NCBI GenBank assembly: GCA_023846275.1
Contig: CM043869.1
Coordinates: 34,994,737-35,058,736, forward strand
Length of the DNA: 64,000 nt
Direction: 5' to 3'
Source: Vanilla planifolia
Taxonomy: Eukaryota > Streptophyta > Magnoliopsida > Asparagales > Orchidaceae
In this document: positions 12,867-25,400 of the stretch, piece after piece
How the letters are laid out: every line of letters starts with the position of its first letter
How positions within the stretch are numbered: the first letter of the stretch is position 1
Position numbers and translations under genes: made by a program
The notes under the pieces: model-generated
Told to the model about the DNA's origin: nothing
The model's database searches: none
The model's input: only the letters and a program-made list of their open reading frames with translations

Positions 12867-12880
12867 TTTTTTTTTTTTTT
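12867..12880 (-). repeat. Poly(A/T) run near LTR 3' end
   Basis: Fourteen T on the plus strand, meaning poly(A) in LTR orientation, about 45 bp from the LTR end. The sister LTR has 19 A at the same place (57747-57765), so this homopolymer length varies between copies. Confidence 0.9.
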
Positions 12881-13690
12881 ACATATAGACAGCTCAGATC
12901 GTCCCATACCAACCTGAGTAGCCTACGAAAAACATAGGATATAACACATCATTACACACCTACTTCCCTTAACAATGTGGATCACATCTCCCGGGTACAC
13001 CGTCAAATCAGGATTCATGACTCCTGAATTAACTGATGAACTCGCGCAATGTTACTCCTACTAGACCCAATACTCCTAACCCATACTGGTAGGAGAACCG
13101 ATCTAATAGAAGTCTGAACCCCCACGGTTAAGTTCCATAGTCATGTAATGACCTCACCATAAAAAATAAAATACATAACATCCTCAGATAAAATATGGCA
13201 CTCCACTCACTATACTACCAAGGTAATAAAGTAAAACAGTGAATGGAAACTACATCACAAGAATAAGATCCAAGTCCAACAAATACAATATCATCCAACT
13301 AGATACATAAGTCAAAATCACCCTCACATATTACATGACATAAGGATAACAGTCTCCTTGAATACATCCAATAGTATCAATCACACTAACCAAAATGTCT
13401 CAGAAAATCACAGATCAGATATCCTCCATTAGCCTGCTGACCACGATCCCATCTAATCTGGGTGGCGTCAAGGCTGTCGAGCCGCTGGAAAAATATAGAT
13501 AATAAAGGAGTGAGCTACACCCAGTAGGAAAGACAGCTAGTAAAAACTCACATGCAAGAGAAGGATAATAGCAAGAGTATAGGAATACAGCATAACAATG
13601 TAGGGTGGAAAGGCACTCTCAGTCCCAGACTCTGACCAACCACAGTCACCCCAGTCACACCAGAGTAGCTCTCCTCTGGGCTTCCAGGTT

Positions 13691-13840
13691 GCATGCCAGT
13701 GGGATCGCCCATCTCGAAACATGCATGGCGCCTAGGCAAAGCATGCCAGTGGGATTACCCATCTCGAAACACGCATCACAACCTAGCCTGGGGTTCTAGG
13801 TAGCATGCCAGTGGGATACGCCCATCTCGAAACACGCATG
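13691..13840 (-). repeat. Array of three hairpin units in solo LTR
   Basis: Three units of 36-38 nt at 13691-13726, 13741-13776 and 13803-13840. In LTR orientation each reads about CATGCGTGTTTCGAGATGGG, a short loop, then TCCCACTGGCATGC. Outer CATGC pairs with GCATG, inner GGG with CCC, leaving a bulge containing CGTGTTTCGA on the 5' side. The sister LTR has five units. The small open frames over this array (for example 13548-13739) are artefacts. Confidence 0.88.
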
Positions 13841-15813
13841 ACGCCTATCAGTCACATGTATACTGTGGAAGCTAAGTCTGAACCGCACAGTTACCTACCA
13901 CAACTACCCTAAAACATCATATAGGGTCTATAGTAGTCCGGTCCAATATGCCAATCAGTGAAATATGCCAACACTGAGTAAACTGACTCAAACCATGCCA
14001 TTGCCATCCAAGCAATACAAACTGTACCAAAATTCTGACTATTCTGGTAGCACTTACCCAAGTGTCACACTTCCTTCCAACTAATCCAGCTGCACTGAAT
14101 TTATGGATAATTTCCAACAGTCAATTTCAACTTGGCTATGTGATTTCCTAAAATCACCTTTTTCTCACTTCAGGAAATTTTTAAATTCCAAAATCAATTT
14201 CCGCCCTTTATCCATTCTCCGAAATTCGGAATAAATTTCCGAATAAAATTTAAATTCCACATATATCCTTTTTCCAAAAATTCGGATTAATTTCCGAAAT
14301 TAAATTTTCCTCCGTGCCGCGCCGTTCGTCCGCGCCGAATCTCCTGAACCGGATCTCGCCACCGGTTCGGGTCTTCGCTCTGAATCGAGAACCCACCGGC
14401 CGAATATTTAATCCAAATTTCCAGCCGACGTTTAGCATTTGATTATTAATAAATATTGAATAATTACAATTACTTAATTAACTAGACCGTAATTAATCTA
14501 ATCCATCTCCTTCCTCCGCCCGGCGCCCGCGAAACCCTAGCTGACGATTCATCCGGGAAAATTCCGTTTTTCCCCGTCGATTTCCGGCGATCGAGATCAA
14601 GGAGAAACAAAATCCGATGTTCGTACTATCCTAATGTTTCAATAATGCCACTAATTTCTAAGGTTCAATCAAAATTTCCGCCGAAGTTTCATCCGATCCC
14701 CATTTTAACAATCTATGAAATTAAACAAATTTCAGCATTTGATACTATCTTAACATGATTAAAGCACATAATCGAATCAACACATGCTCGGTAAAATTTC
14801 CGAATTCGGCGGGTATAATTTTCCGAAAACCCTAAAATGCTAAAATCAATAATTTGCATTAATCAATTTCAAAAACCACAATCCGCATGCTCCGGTAGCT
14901 ATTTGCAAAATAATCCATATTTTTAATTTGCTAAATAACTAATTTAAATCTGAATTTCCTACCTAACTAAATTTTCCGGCGAAATGGAAATTTTCCAGAA
15001 ATCCAAAAATTGTAAAAGACGCAAATTAGCATTCAACTAAGTCCAATTTTTCATCCACATGCTTGATTTCATTAAGCAAAATATTCCATGCTTTTAATTT
15101 CTACTAATTAACTAATTTAAAACCGAATTTCCTACCCTTTCTTCTCCGGCGACGGTGAAGCTCGCACGCGACCAACCGCTGCTCCTCGCCGAACGAAACC
15201 GGTACCAATCGATTCTCCTCGGTCCCGCGAACCTCCAGGTACAAAAAGCCCCTTGAAAGGCTGCCGGAAAGTATCGTCGTTCGCCGCGAATACTTCGTCT
15301 CCGGCCAACGCTCGAAACCCTAACAGCCGAACAGTTTTGGTTAAATACCCCGCTTAAACCGGTAATAACCCGTTAAGAACCCATTAAGCGCCGGTTGACC
15401 TTCTAATAACGCCGCTTAACCCCGATCAGCCGGTTAATCTCCACCGCTGTTCTCGTCCGTCCGATCCGCTTATCCGCGGCTTATCCAACCGCACGTGCAA
15501 ACGTACTCGGCGAACCGCCCCCGCCTTCGCTGAACCGCTCCGGTCAGGTTCACGAGCGGTAAAAACCAAATTCCGGTTTAAAAATCTAATGGACCGATTT
15601 AAATAGATTTTCGAATTTCCAAAAATCCAATTAAACAGGGAAAATTACTTAAAAATTTCCTCGGTGCTCCGAAAAATCCCCAGAAAATTTCAGAAATTCC
15701 AACAGCCTCCAATTGAGCTCCTGGCTCATCCTACTGTCGATCTGAAATCATCCAAGCCACAATTGAATTATTGAAGATTAAACATATAATATTTAACCGG
15801 TTATAACAATCAA

Positions 15814-17050
15814 CTAGTTGTCGTCCCATATTACTAACATTTTATGCTAATTAGGACAAGTCCTATGGAATGTCATGACCCCATATCTATATGCACATGA
15901 CACTAGAGATGAAGTATATCTTATCATTATGTAGCTTTTGCTTCTATTGTGAGCATCTTATGCTGATAGAGACAAGGCCTTTGATATATTGTGGTCCCGT
16001 CTCTAAGTGTCCATAACACTACATGTGAAATATATCTTATCATCATGTACCCATGACCCACTATTATCAATATTTTATACTATTAGAAATAATACATCTA
16101 ACATATATGATCATATCTCTAAGTGCTCATGACATTATTGAGTGAAGTATATCTTATATGTCAAGTTTTTGTAAGATATGGTCATAGAAGAAGTTTTTTT
16201 TTCAATTTTGTTGTTTCTACTAATTCAAAAAATCACTCTAAGTAATATTAGTCTTTTTCTTTATTTCCTTTTCATTTGTTTTTTCTCACCTTACCATATG
16301 TTTTTATTTATATTATGTTATGTATATACATATACATCATACATCAATATATATAAATACATACATCAATAATAACAATATGTTATAATGGAATTAGAAC
16401 ATATGCAAATAACACTATGCTATGCAAATGCTCGAATGACCATGCATTCTACAATAATAATTAAAGAATTTATCAACTTACATAATAATTATTTAGTTTG
16501 TATACCTCAAAACTCTAAGAGATTTTTTCCATGATCTTTTCCTTTTTATTATTTTCTCTCTTATTGTCTGTATAATTTGTATTATATTTTTTCAATAATT
16601 GGTCTATTTTTATTTTTATTTTGTAGAAAGTACTTTCAAAAGTTACACCAAATTGACCCCTAACAAATTGTTGATTTTTTATTATTGACTTCATATTGTA
16701 TAATATGATCCTTCATATTATAGAATACGATCCATGACCTACATTAATTAAAAGATAATCGATCGAGCTATCCCTATTAAGTACTTTTATACAAGTTTAA
16801 TTTTTATTTTGTACATGTACAATCCATAATAAACACTTAAATTGAATAACGGTTAAGTAGATAATTTTGATTAAACATTCCATAGACTCATCATACTTGT
16901 TCCATTTACATTTCATATATGTGCAATTCATAATAGATACCTTATTTAATATGAGATTGAACAGAAAATCTTTGTTAAGTCTTTCATGAATTTATCGTAC
17001 TTGCATGATCATTTTGTTATGCTAGTATAATATTAAACCAATCACATATT
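15814..17050. repeat. Diverged tandem repeats, probably an old minus-strand LTR
   Basis: Three diverged units of roughly 120 bp lie at about 15840-16165, each ending in a GTGAAGTATATCTTATC-like word preceded by CATGACACTA-like text. A second pair with a period near 104 bp is marked by AATCCATAAT (16821) and AATTCATAAT (16925). A pyrimidine-rich stretch follows at 17230-17380. Old LTRs elsewhere in the window combine purine-rich and tandem-repeat parts, so a decayed LTR on the minus strand into which the solo LTR inserted is plausible. No LTR edge was found. Confidence 0.4.
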
Positions 17051-19289
17051 CACACTAGGTTGAGAGCTCTTTTCTAGCTCCTATTATGAAGGACATCCCA
17101 AAAGATCTGAATGATTGTTGAAGTAAAAAAAAAGCAATAACCTCTCGAGCACCATATCACCAAAAGCTCACAAGATCAACTTTTTTAACATCCCAAATAG
17201 TAAATATATGCTTTATGAAAAAGAACTTGAGACCTTATTTTGTGTTTTTAGCAAATCCAAGTTGATATTCTTTCCTGTTTCTTGAGCTTTTCCTCTTCCT
17301 TACTAATCTCCTCCTATCTTCTTTTCCATCTCTCTTTTTCCACCCTTTTTCTCTCACTCACAAGCTACATACATAGTAAATGCATGGTAGGCAAGGCATT
17401 TCACTTGCTTAAATAATAATATTAAATTCTTTTACTTGTTTTTCTTTCTCAACTGTAAGAAAATACATAGAATATCCAAATAAATCCTAGAAATGCAAAC
17501 CACATACCATGAACTTTTGATATCGAGACATTTGCAATGGTATGCTCGTATTTTGGATCTAATGACTACCATCTTGGTAGTTTTTCAATGTATTCATTCA
17601 TTTATTTGAAATAACAATTGAGATTAATTAAGCTATTACATAGTTATTAACTTTATGATTGTTGTAACAATTTTAGGACATTATGTTCTATGCCCACATG
17701 TCTGGATAGAGGATATCACAGTCATTTTACACATGCAATTGATATGAATAAACTCTAACAAATCTAGAAGCTATCTTGATAATGTTGAAGCAACAAACAA
17801 TACACTAACCATTGTAAAGGGGATAATCTTTGTAAAGTCTTGCCCCTCAAACCATATGCATAAAAACCCATCTAGCTTAAGGAATTCCTACAATCTCATG
17901 CACCACATTATGTACTAACTATAATAGATGATGAATATAAGGTACTTAGAGTAATTAAAATTGAATCCCTAACCTTCAAAAAATTTCTAAATACTAAAAT
18001 ATGCTCAGAATGGGGTTCATGCATAAATCAAGACTTTGAGTAGTACAAATGAAGTAAGGAGCATAAGGTTATATTTGTGTAAATGAATCTCACATTTGAA
18101 GCTTGTCACATATGGAGAGATCTAAAACATATAAGAACTTGAAAGGACTTAAGATCCCATCTAAAGGAAAAAAGCATACTTATGTTATATCTAACAAATT
18201 ATTAGATCAATGATAGAAATTAACCCAATGAGGGAGGTAAAATTTTTATTAGATTACCCAATTTAATAGAGTAGAACAAGATTATAATATGATGCACCTA
18301 GATTTAGAGTTGGATTGCATGAGGATTTTCAAAGAGAGATATGTTTAAGGGATGTTGAAATCTAGAGTTAGCATATAGTATTACAAAAGGACTATGAGCA
18401 ATTATAAAGGTTAGTAAGATTTCATAAAACTAAAGATACAATCATTATCATATACTTGAAAACATTATATTTAATACTTTCTCTAATCCTAACCCCACCC
18501 CTAATCTTGTCTCACTTCTACCAAACATTATTTTCTTATAAAAAACTTATAGAAGTACCTCAAATTTAGTGTTTTTAATAATTAAAAAAATATTTATTAA
18601 TACCAAAACTTTTAAGTGGCTTTTAGATTTGGTAACCCCTTTATCGTTATCTAACTATATAAAAAAATATTATCAATTTTATTCTACACAAAGAGAAAGA
18701 TAGAATTTAGATGCTTATGCATTACATAAGCCATTTTATGATGTCAGCTAAAATATAATATGCCCCATGAGAGATATTACTATTTTCTCTAATTATATTA
18801 TCATTATTCCTAACTTATTTTTAACCCCAAAAAAATAATGTCATGATAAGCAAGACTCTAAGGTAAGCTCTTTAATCTCACGACATGTTTGATGACTACA
18901 AAAGTGTGTAGTTTAGCTTAATAAATTTCATAGCTCATTCAATCTAGAGTAATTTTAAGTTCAAGCTATAATAAATAGAATTTTTCTATGAATAATCTGT
19001 TATAAAATATGAAATTAAGTTAGTAATATTATAATTATGTATATTCTGATTTAATAAAATTATTTTTGTAAGACATGTTATTTGTAGATTAAAATGTTAA
19101 AAATTTGATTTGGCTTTAGAAAGAGTGACATGGATTTAATAAAGTAAAAATATTTTATTTAAATATACTTTTACAAAGAATTCATTAAAAGGAATCTAAA
19201 GAAATTAGTTTAGTGATTTCTGAAGGTCTATATTACCAGTTATAAATTTTTTAAACAAATAATATAAATATAATTTCTTAAATTATCAA
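17051..19289. other. AT-rich intergenic DNA
   Basis: No supported gene. A pyrimidine-rich tract (17230-17380) is the only compositional feature. Both strands have dense stops. The text at 18180-18420 is slightly less AT-rich and could be a pol relic, but I could not align it with any domain. Confidence 0.5.
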
Positions 19290-21525
19290 AAACTTGCAAG
19301 TTAATTGAGAGAAAAAGAGAGAGAGATAGAGAGAGAATGATATAATGGAATAAAGAAAGGTGAAGGAAAGGAGAGAATAGTGTTGAGGTTAGAAGGAAAA
19401 TAAAGAAATATGTTAAGCGAAAGGAGAGAACAAATTTTAAAAAGATTAGGCGAATGTTGTTACAGCTTAAAGGGGAAAGTAGGAAGTAAAATCGAGAGGA
19501 GAGGAGCTTGCTTTAGAAAAAGAAAACAAAAAAGAAGCAACTAACCTAGAAAGAGTGATAATTTAAGTTGGTTTTATTGAATTCAATATGGTTTTATGCA
19601 AATCAAGATATAAATAAGTTATGGTTTGAGTTAGAATTGATGTTGTAATGATTTAGAGAAGATTTAAGATAATTAAGAGTGTTTTGGTTTAAAATTAAGA
19701 AGTTTATGTTATGAAAAATGTTGTTTGACTAGTATCTTTCAAGCACAATAGGTTCAATCATATTGCATGATTAATTCAAATTGATTAAAATAAGGGATCC
19801 ATCACTTTAGTGACATGCCATATAGGTGGTAATAAACTGATCTTATTCGATGATTACCATAATTATACAAGTAAAATGTGCTATAAATTGACAAAAGTTA
19901 GATAAACAATAGGGTTATACAAGTATTAAGGGTCAAATCATATTGCATGATTAATCTAGATTGATTAAAATAAAGGATTGATTAGTCTATTAGGGGATTG
20001 CATGAGTACTTATAAGGGAGTTTGTAATAATTCTATGAGTTTAATAATATTGGATGATAAGGTTAATTCTATTAGAATCCTAAGGGGATCATAATCATAG
20101 TTAGAAGCTAAGTGTGGGCATGTTGACATACTTGTACAATGCATTTTATTAATTGCATGATTTAATATAAAATTAGATGTTAATCGAATCAAACAAGTTT
20201 GGTAATTGAGAAATGCTAAACATATTGTATGATATGGTTAGTTGCATTGTATTATGAGTTGGAGTAAACTAAATTCGTATAATATCATATGAGTATCATA
20301 TAAGTATAGTTTATTAACTATAATAGAAAAGAAAGGAATTCTTTGGTTATATAAACAAAGAAACATGTGTTGTTATATTATATGGGATGCCATAATATTT
20401 AATGTGCATAAATTCTATTATAGGAAACTTAGAAGAGGAAAGGATCTAGAAAGGGGGTTTTATTTCGAATTCAAGTAGGTAAATCTCATAACTATGAAAT
20501 AAATATTGTATTAAATTAATTCTTGATTGATTTAGAAATTCAAAAATTTTAACATGTTACTTTTAATTATGCATAATGGACATTGTCTTAATAATTAAAC
20601 TAGAATTTTGTATGATATATTTTATTCATATAGCTTACATCATGGATGATCTTAATTATATGGGTGGATTATATATAAGGTACATAAATGAAAACATTTT
20701 ATACATAAAATGAGACATATTGGAAATGGAATAGAATAATGAAAGTGGATTATTTGAGATATTATCCTTACTACAAATGGTTAGGTATAATTCTAGATGT
20801 TATATCAACAAGCAACTATGGGTATAAATCTAGAGGTACCATTGTGAATGGATGTCCACATGAGTTTTCTTTGGTACATATATAGTTATTATTGGATCAA
20901 AAAGATAATGATTAATGAAAAATTTGAGCCCAATAAAATACAACAAATTGGAAATATAATAAATAAAAAGTAAAGAAACTTATTATGGTATGACTTGGTT
21001 TTTCTAGGTTTTTGGTTTACTTGATTACTAATGATTGATTCTTTTCTTTCATAGTTATTATTTATCTTTTTAAAATTTATGCATTCATTTATTTTTTATA
21101 TTATTTTTATATTTTATTATATATTTATTTATATATTAAGATATTTAAAGTCTTATTAGTATTTATATTATAGATAATATTTTTATTACATCTAGAGATG
21201 GAGATTATGATAACATGAATGATGATTTTTCTCATTAGTTGGCTAAATGACTAGGATATTTTATGAAGTTTATGATATGAGATTTTGAGAATTGTAGTTT
21301 CATGTGTATATGTATAGTGTATGTTGACTATTTAGATATTTTGTGTATTTGTATTTGAGATTTTTTTGCTTGAATTTTATGCTAAAAAGGTTTTATATTA
21401 TGGTATTACGTGATGGTTAATGGTTTTGGATGAGCTTCGATACTTTAGGAATCCTTATCAGTAAATTTTATTACATTTAATGTTAATTATCTTTACTTAT
21501 GACGCAATAGTTAAGTAGGGTCCTG
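19290..21525 (+). repeat. 5' LTR remnant of ancient Tekay-like element
   Basis: Starts near a GA-rich tract (19300-19345) and ends just before the primer-binding site. Matching landmarks with the second LTR include GGTTTTATTGAATTC (19569 and 22789), GGGTGGAT (20662 and 25254), ATTATCCTTACT (20762 and 25347) and ATTTATGCATT (21076 and 25727). Internal words GGTTCAATCATATTGCATG (19751) and GGTCAAATCATATTGCATG (19931) repeat at 180 bp. The ATTATCCTTACTAC anchor corresponds to ATTATCCTCACCAC, which precedes the hairpin array of the young LTR. Confidence 0.7.
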
Positions 21526-21531
21526 ATTGGG

Positions 21532-21543
21532 TAGTATCAAAGC
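21532..21543 (+). other. Decayed primer-binding site (tRNA-iMet type)
   Basis: TAGTATCAAAGC differs from the standard TGGTATCAGAGC by two G-to-A changes and lies directly after the end of the 5' LTR remnant. The matching site in the young element is at 29616. It marks minus-strand DNA priming in the ancestral element and is now non-functional. Confidence 0.7.
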
Positions 21544-22115
21544 TTTCATTTAGAATTGGGCAAGACATATAAGTGAGGATACCAACATAATATATGCATT
21601 TATATTTTTCATATATATTATAATTAGTTATATGTGATTATATATTTAAATTTTGTAATATTTTAAGATTAAAATCAAATAATAGTTATGAATAGTTAGG
21701 GGTTTAACAATAAGGACAAGGGAAAAGAAAAGAGTAGTATAAGATATAAATTGAAATGGGTCTATAAAAAAAGAAAAAAGTGAAATAAGGATAACATGAC
21801 CCATAGTCATATATAAGAAGAAGATTATCTAATTGTGAGGTTTATGGTAAATGGAGTTTGACAAAAGGATAGCTTGGGTGAGGAAGCCAGTTAAGATATT
21901 TTGTATATGAGAAACATGGCTATACTATTACAATGTGCAAGCATGTAGGACTTACCATTGGATCTATAATTATTTTATACAATAATAGAAGCAAAGTAAT
22001 AGGCAAGAGTAGAGATATATTACCTTCTACAAATTTAAGCACTAATTATAATTTTATATATCAAGAGTGACCTTGTATTAGAAAATTTAAGGCTAAACCC
22101 AACCACATTAATTGA

Positions 22116-22219
22116 TGTAATAGATGTGGTAGATGGCATGGAGGGAGAGAAAATTGGAGATGGATAGCATTATCAGGTGTTTTTGTTATGAGGAGTTAGG
22201 AAATGTCACTATGGGGTGT
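22116..22219 (+). pseudogene. Gag zinc-knuckle remnant, Tekay-like
   Basis: Two consecutive remnants match the gag C terminus of the young element. At 22116 a CNRCGRWHGG segment corresponds to its CVKCGKWHMG. At 22178-22219, in a different frame, CFCYEELGNVTMGC corresponds to its CYICEELGHFARDC, followed by PKVKEL versus PKLFEL. A frameshift separates the two parts, the second knuckle has lost its CX2C spacing, and the zinc-binding His has become Asn. The 61-residue open frame at 22133-22318 is only this fragment. It is non-functional. Confidence 0.8.
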
Positions 22220-22489
22220 CCAAAAGTTAAAGAATTAAGATTATCTAGGTTATCCAATGTATCCATGAGTAGTGATAGAGATAATGAAGATAAATACAAA
22301 GGGATTGGTTTTTTGTAACATCAATCAACACTGATATAAGGGGTTGTAAACCAAGAGCAATTAAGCAATTAGAAGAAAAAGTTTTAAATGTAATTTTTTA
22401 GCCATAGATATTTAAATGTGTAAATCCTATATTTATCACCTCAAAGAATGAAATTAAATGAGTTTTGAATGTGTTAAGAAAGGGTTAAG

Positions 22490-25400
22490 GAGGTATAAAA
22501 AAAGAGAGTGAGAAAGTCAATTGAGAGAGAGAGAGAAAGAAGAGAGAAGGGAAGAAAGAGAAGGGAAGAAAAAGAAAAGAATAAAAAAAGGATGTCAGGT
22601 TGGAAGGAAAATAAAGAATAAATCCAAGGAATGGAGAGATAAGATTTCAAAGTGATTAGGTAGTTGTTTATATAGCTTGAAGGAAGAGGTTGGAAGTAAA
22701 AGGAAAAGGAGAAGGGCTACTTTCAAAAAACAAAAAAGAAAGCAAAGAAGCAAAAAAAGAATTAAGAAATAAGTATGAATTTAAGTTGGTTTTATTGAAT
22801 TCGATTAGGTTATGAAAATTGAGAATGAATAGGTTGTGGTTTGAGTTAGAGTTGATGTTAATATGTATTAGGGAGGATTCAGGGCAATTATGAATGTTTT
22901 GGATTGAACCAGAGAAGTTAAGGTGAGGAAGTTGATATCAAATGAATATGGTACAAGTATGATGAGTTCAATCATATTTATGTGATTAATTTAACCTAAA
23001 TAGAATAGATTAAATCAATCTAGTAAAGCATCGTACTGTAATAATAAGCACATTGTATTAGATACTGTGTTGTAAGTCTATACAAGTTGGGTAGAAAATA
23101 AGATTATACAAATATGATAAGTGAGATTATATTATATAATTAGTCTAGCATGGTTAGAATAAAAGACTAGATTATTCTATTAAGGTATCATATGAGTGCT
23201 TATATAGGGATCATACCAGTATGATGAGTTTGATTATACTAGACATTTAGTTTAAGTTGATTTGAATATTGAGAGGATTATACAAGTATAATATGTATAA
23301 TCATATTATATGATTAGTTAAAAGAAAAATATGATGACATATTGTACTTATATAATGTAGTTAATCATATTATATAATTTGTGATAAAATTATATACTAG
23401 ATTGAATCAGAAAAGGTTTAATATATGATAAATTTAGACTTTTTTTATTCTAATTTAGAGCCTACAATATTAAAGATATTTAATAAATTATTAAAGAATG
23501 TGAAAGAATACTATACACTAATTAGAGTTAGGTTATATGTGTAGTATTTTAGAATCATTTAAAGATTGAAATCTAAAATTATAGTGTAGATTATTAAGTG
23601 AAGTAAGCAATAACACATTAAACATCAAACATAAAATCTTATAAATTAGTTCTTATCAGAATTAATTTCACACATTTAAAATAAAAAATTTAAAGTAAAC
23701 TTTATATGAAGTATATTAATAAAAGAAAGAGTAATTCTAATATTAAATTACTACTAAAAATAAAATTGCTAAAAAGTTGCACATTTTTTTTTGCAAAGAT
23801 GTCTGTAGATTGGTGTTTTCGTATGGAGCACCAAAGTTAAAAAAAGTGATGATGTAGCAGTTTGGGTTAAAGGAGAATCTTGACATAAAAAGGTAACAAG
23901 ACGTTAGGGTATGATTTGGGCCTTGTTAAGAAAGGCACTAATTTGGTGATTAGATCAAGAGAGTAAAAGGATAGGTGTTGACATATGAATGTTGAAAGAA
24001 GCAAGAATTTGTTTGGTTTTTAGGTCTCTCAATAAAAGGTCTCTCACCTTTGATCCCTATCTCTCATAAGAGGAAAAAGTTAGAATCTCTCCAACTAAAA
24101 TTAGATACACACACTTTACTTATAAAGATGAAGCACATAAATAAGAGAAATTTTTATTTCAGAATAATCATCTTCAGTATGGTGAATATCCCAACTTTTA
24201 AAGACCTCAACTGTTCATCAGTTATTTTAAAAAAAATTAAAAGAAATTAAAAAACTACAAAAAATAGTTGATGTAAAGGAGTTTCTAAACTGGTCATGTA
24301 TTGTAAGGATGATAATGGTGAGCGGCAAAATAGTGAGCAATGAAACGATAAGGTGAGCGACATGGGTAGATCTACTAATCTAGTTTTTAGGTAGGCATGG
24401 ATTGGGCAGAATAGCATGGGTCGACAAGGACTGGAGAGTTGGCACAATTCGTAATGGGTTGGAGCAGATCAAGCATGTCATCAAAGGTAACCTGTCAATG
24501 CGAGTCAAGCAGATAAGTCAAGTCCCAGGTCAATTTGAGTCTTGCGGGCACATGAGTCTACTCAGGTAGCGACAACAGCTCCTGACACTGACGATGATAG
24601 TGGTAGACAATGACGAACGGTGAAAAGCGATGAAAACATCAAAAAATTAATTTTAAGCATTTTTAAAAACAATTTTCAACCATATTTTACATCAATAGGG
24701 AACTAATGCGATGCCAATAAGTGTATGTTTGTGAGCTAATGGTAGATGCTCCTGTATCAAGATTGATATGTAAGGATTGTTAATTATATTACATGATCTA
24801 ATTGGTCATATTGTACAATTAGATAGTGGAGTTAAAATAGGTTATGTCAGACAGGTTTGTTAGGGAGGAGTCTTTAATTGTACTATATGATTTGAGAATC
24901 ATACATATACAATGTAAAAGAAATGAAAACAATCATTGGTTATGTAAACAAAGAAAGATATTGATATTTATATTATATGAGATGATAAAATAATTTATGT
25001 GCATATATTGTATTGTAAAAAACCAAAAAGATGAGAAGAATAAGAAGGGGAGTTTTTTTCAAATCAAATAAGTAACATGATTAATATAATGTAAATATAC
25101 TATTAAAGTAATTCTTATTTACTTATAAATTAGAATGCTTTTACATATTACTTTCTATTATGTATTGTAGATATTAGCTATGATAATTAAATAGTAAGTT
25201 TGTGTCATACACTTTGTTCATATATCTTAGGTCATAGATGATATTAATTAAATGGGTGGATCATATACAAGGCACACAAATGAAAATGTTTTAAATAAAA
25301 GATATTAAAAATTAAATTAAATAATAAAAATAGGTTCCTTAAGATATTATCCTTACTTCATATGGTTGCGTATAGATTCAAAGGTCATACATTATGGATG

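Larger units (their letters stand above)
12824..15808 (-). mobile_element. Solo LTR (family B), minus strand, TSD ATCAA
   Basis: Read on the minus strand, the element starts TGTTATAACC and ends GGGGTGTAACA, with the TG...CA ends of an LTR. It is flanked by the identical 5-mer ATCAA at 12819-12823 and 15809-15813, the target duplication of one LTR-retrotransposon insertion. At 2985 bp it has no gag or pol, so it is a solo LTR left by recombination between two LTRs. The homologous copy on the plus strand is at 54869-57806. Inside, from the LTR 5' side, are an AT-rich start, a GC-rich CpG-containing part (14290-15560) and a hairpin array. Retained CpGs and the perfect target duplication suggest moderate youth. 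Size, layout and shared hairpin design suggest Ty3/gypsy, perhaps Tekay, but no internal region proves this. Confidence 0.93.
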
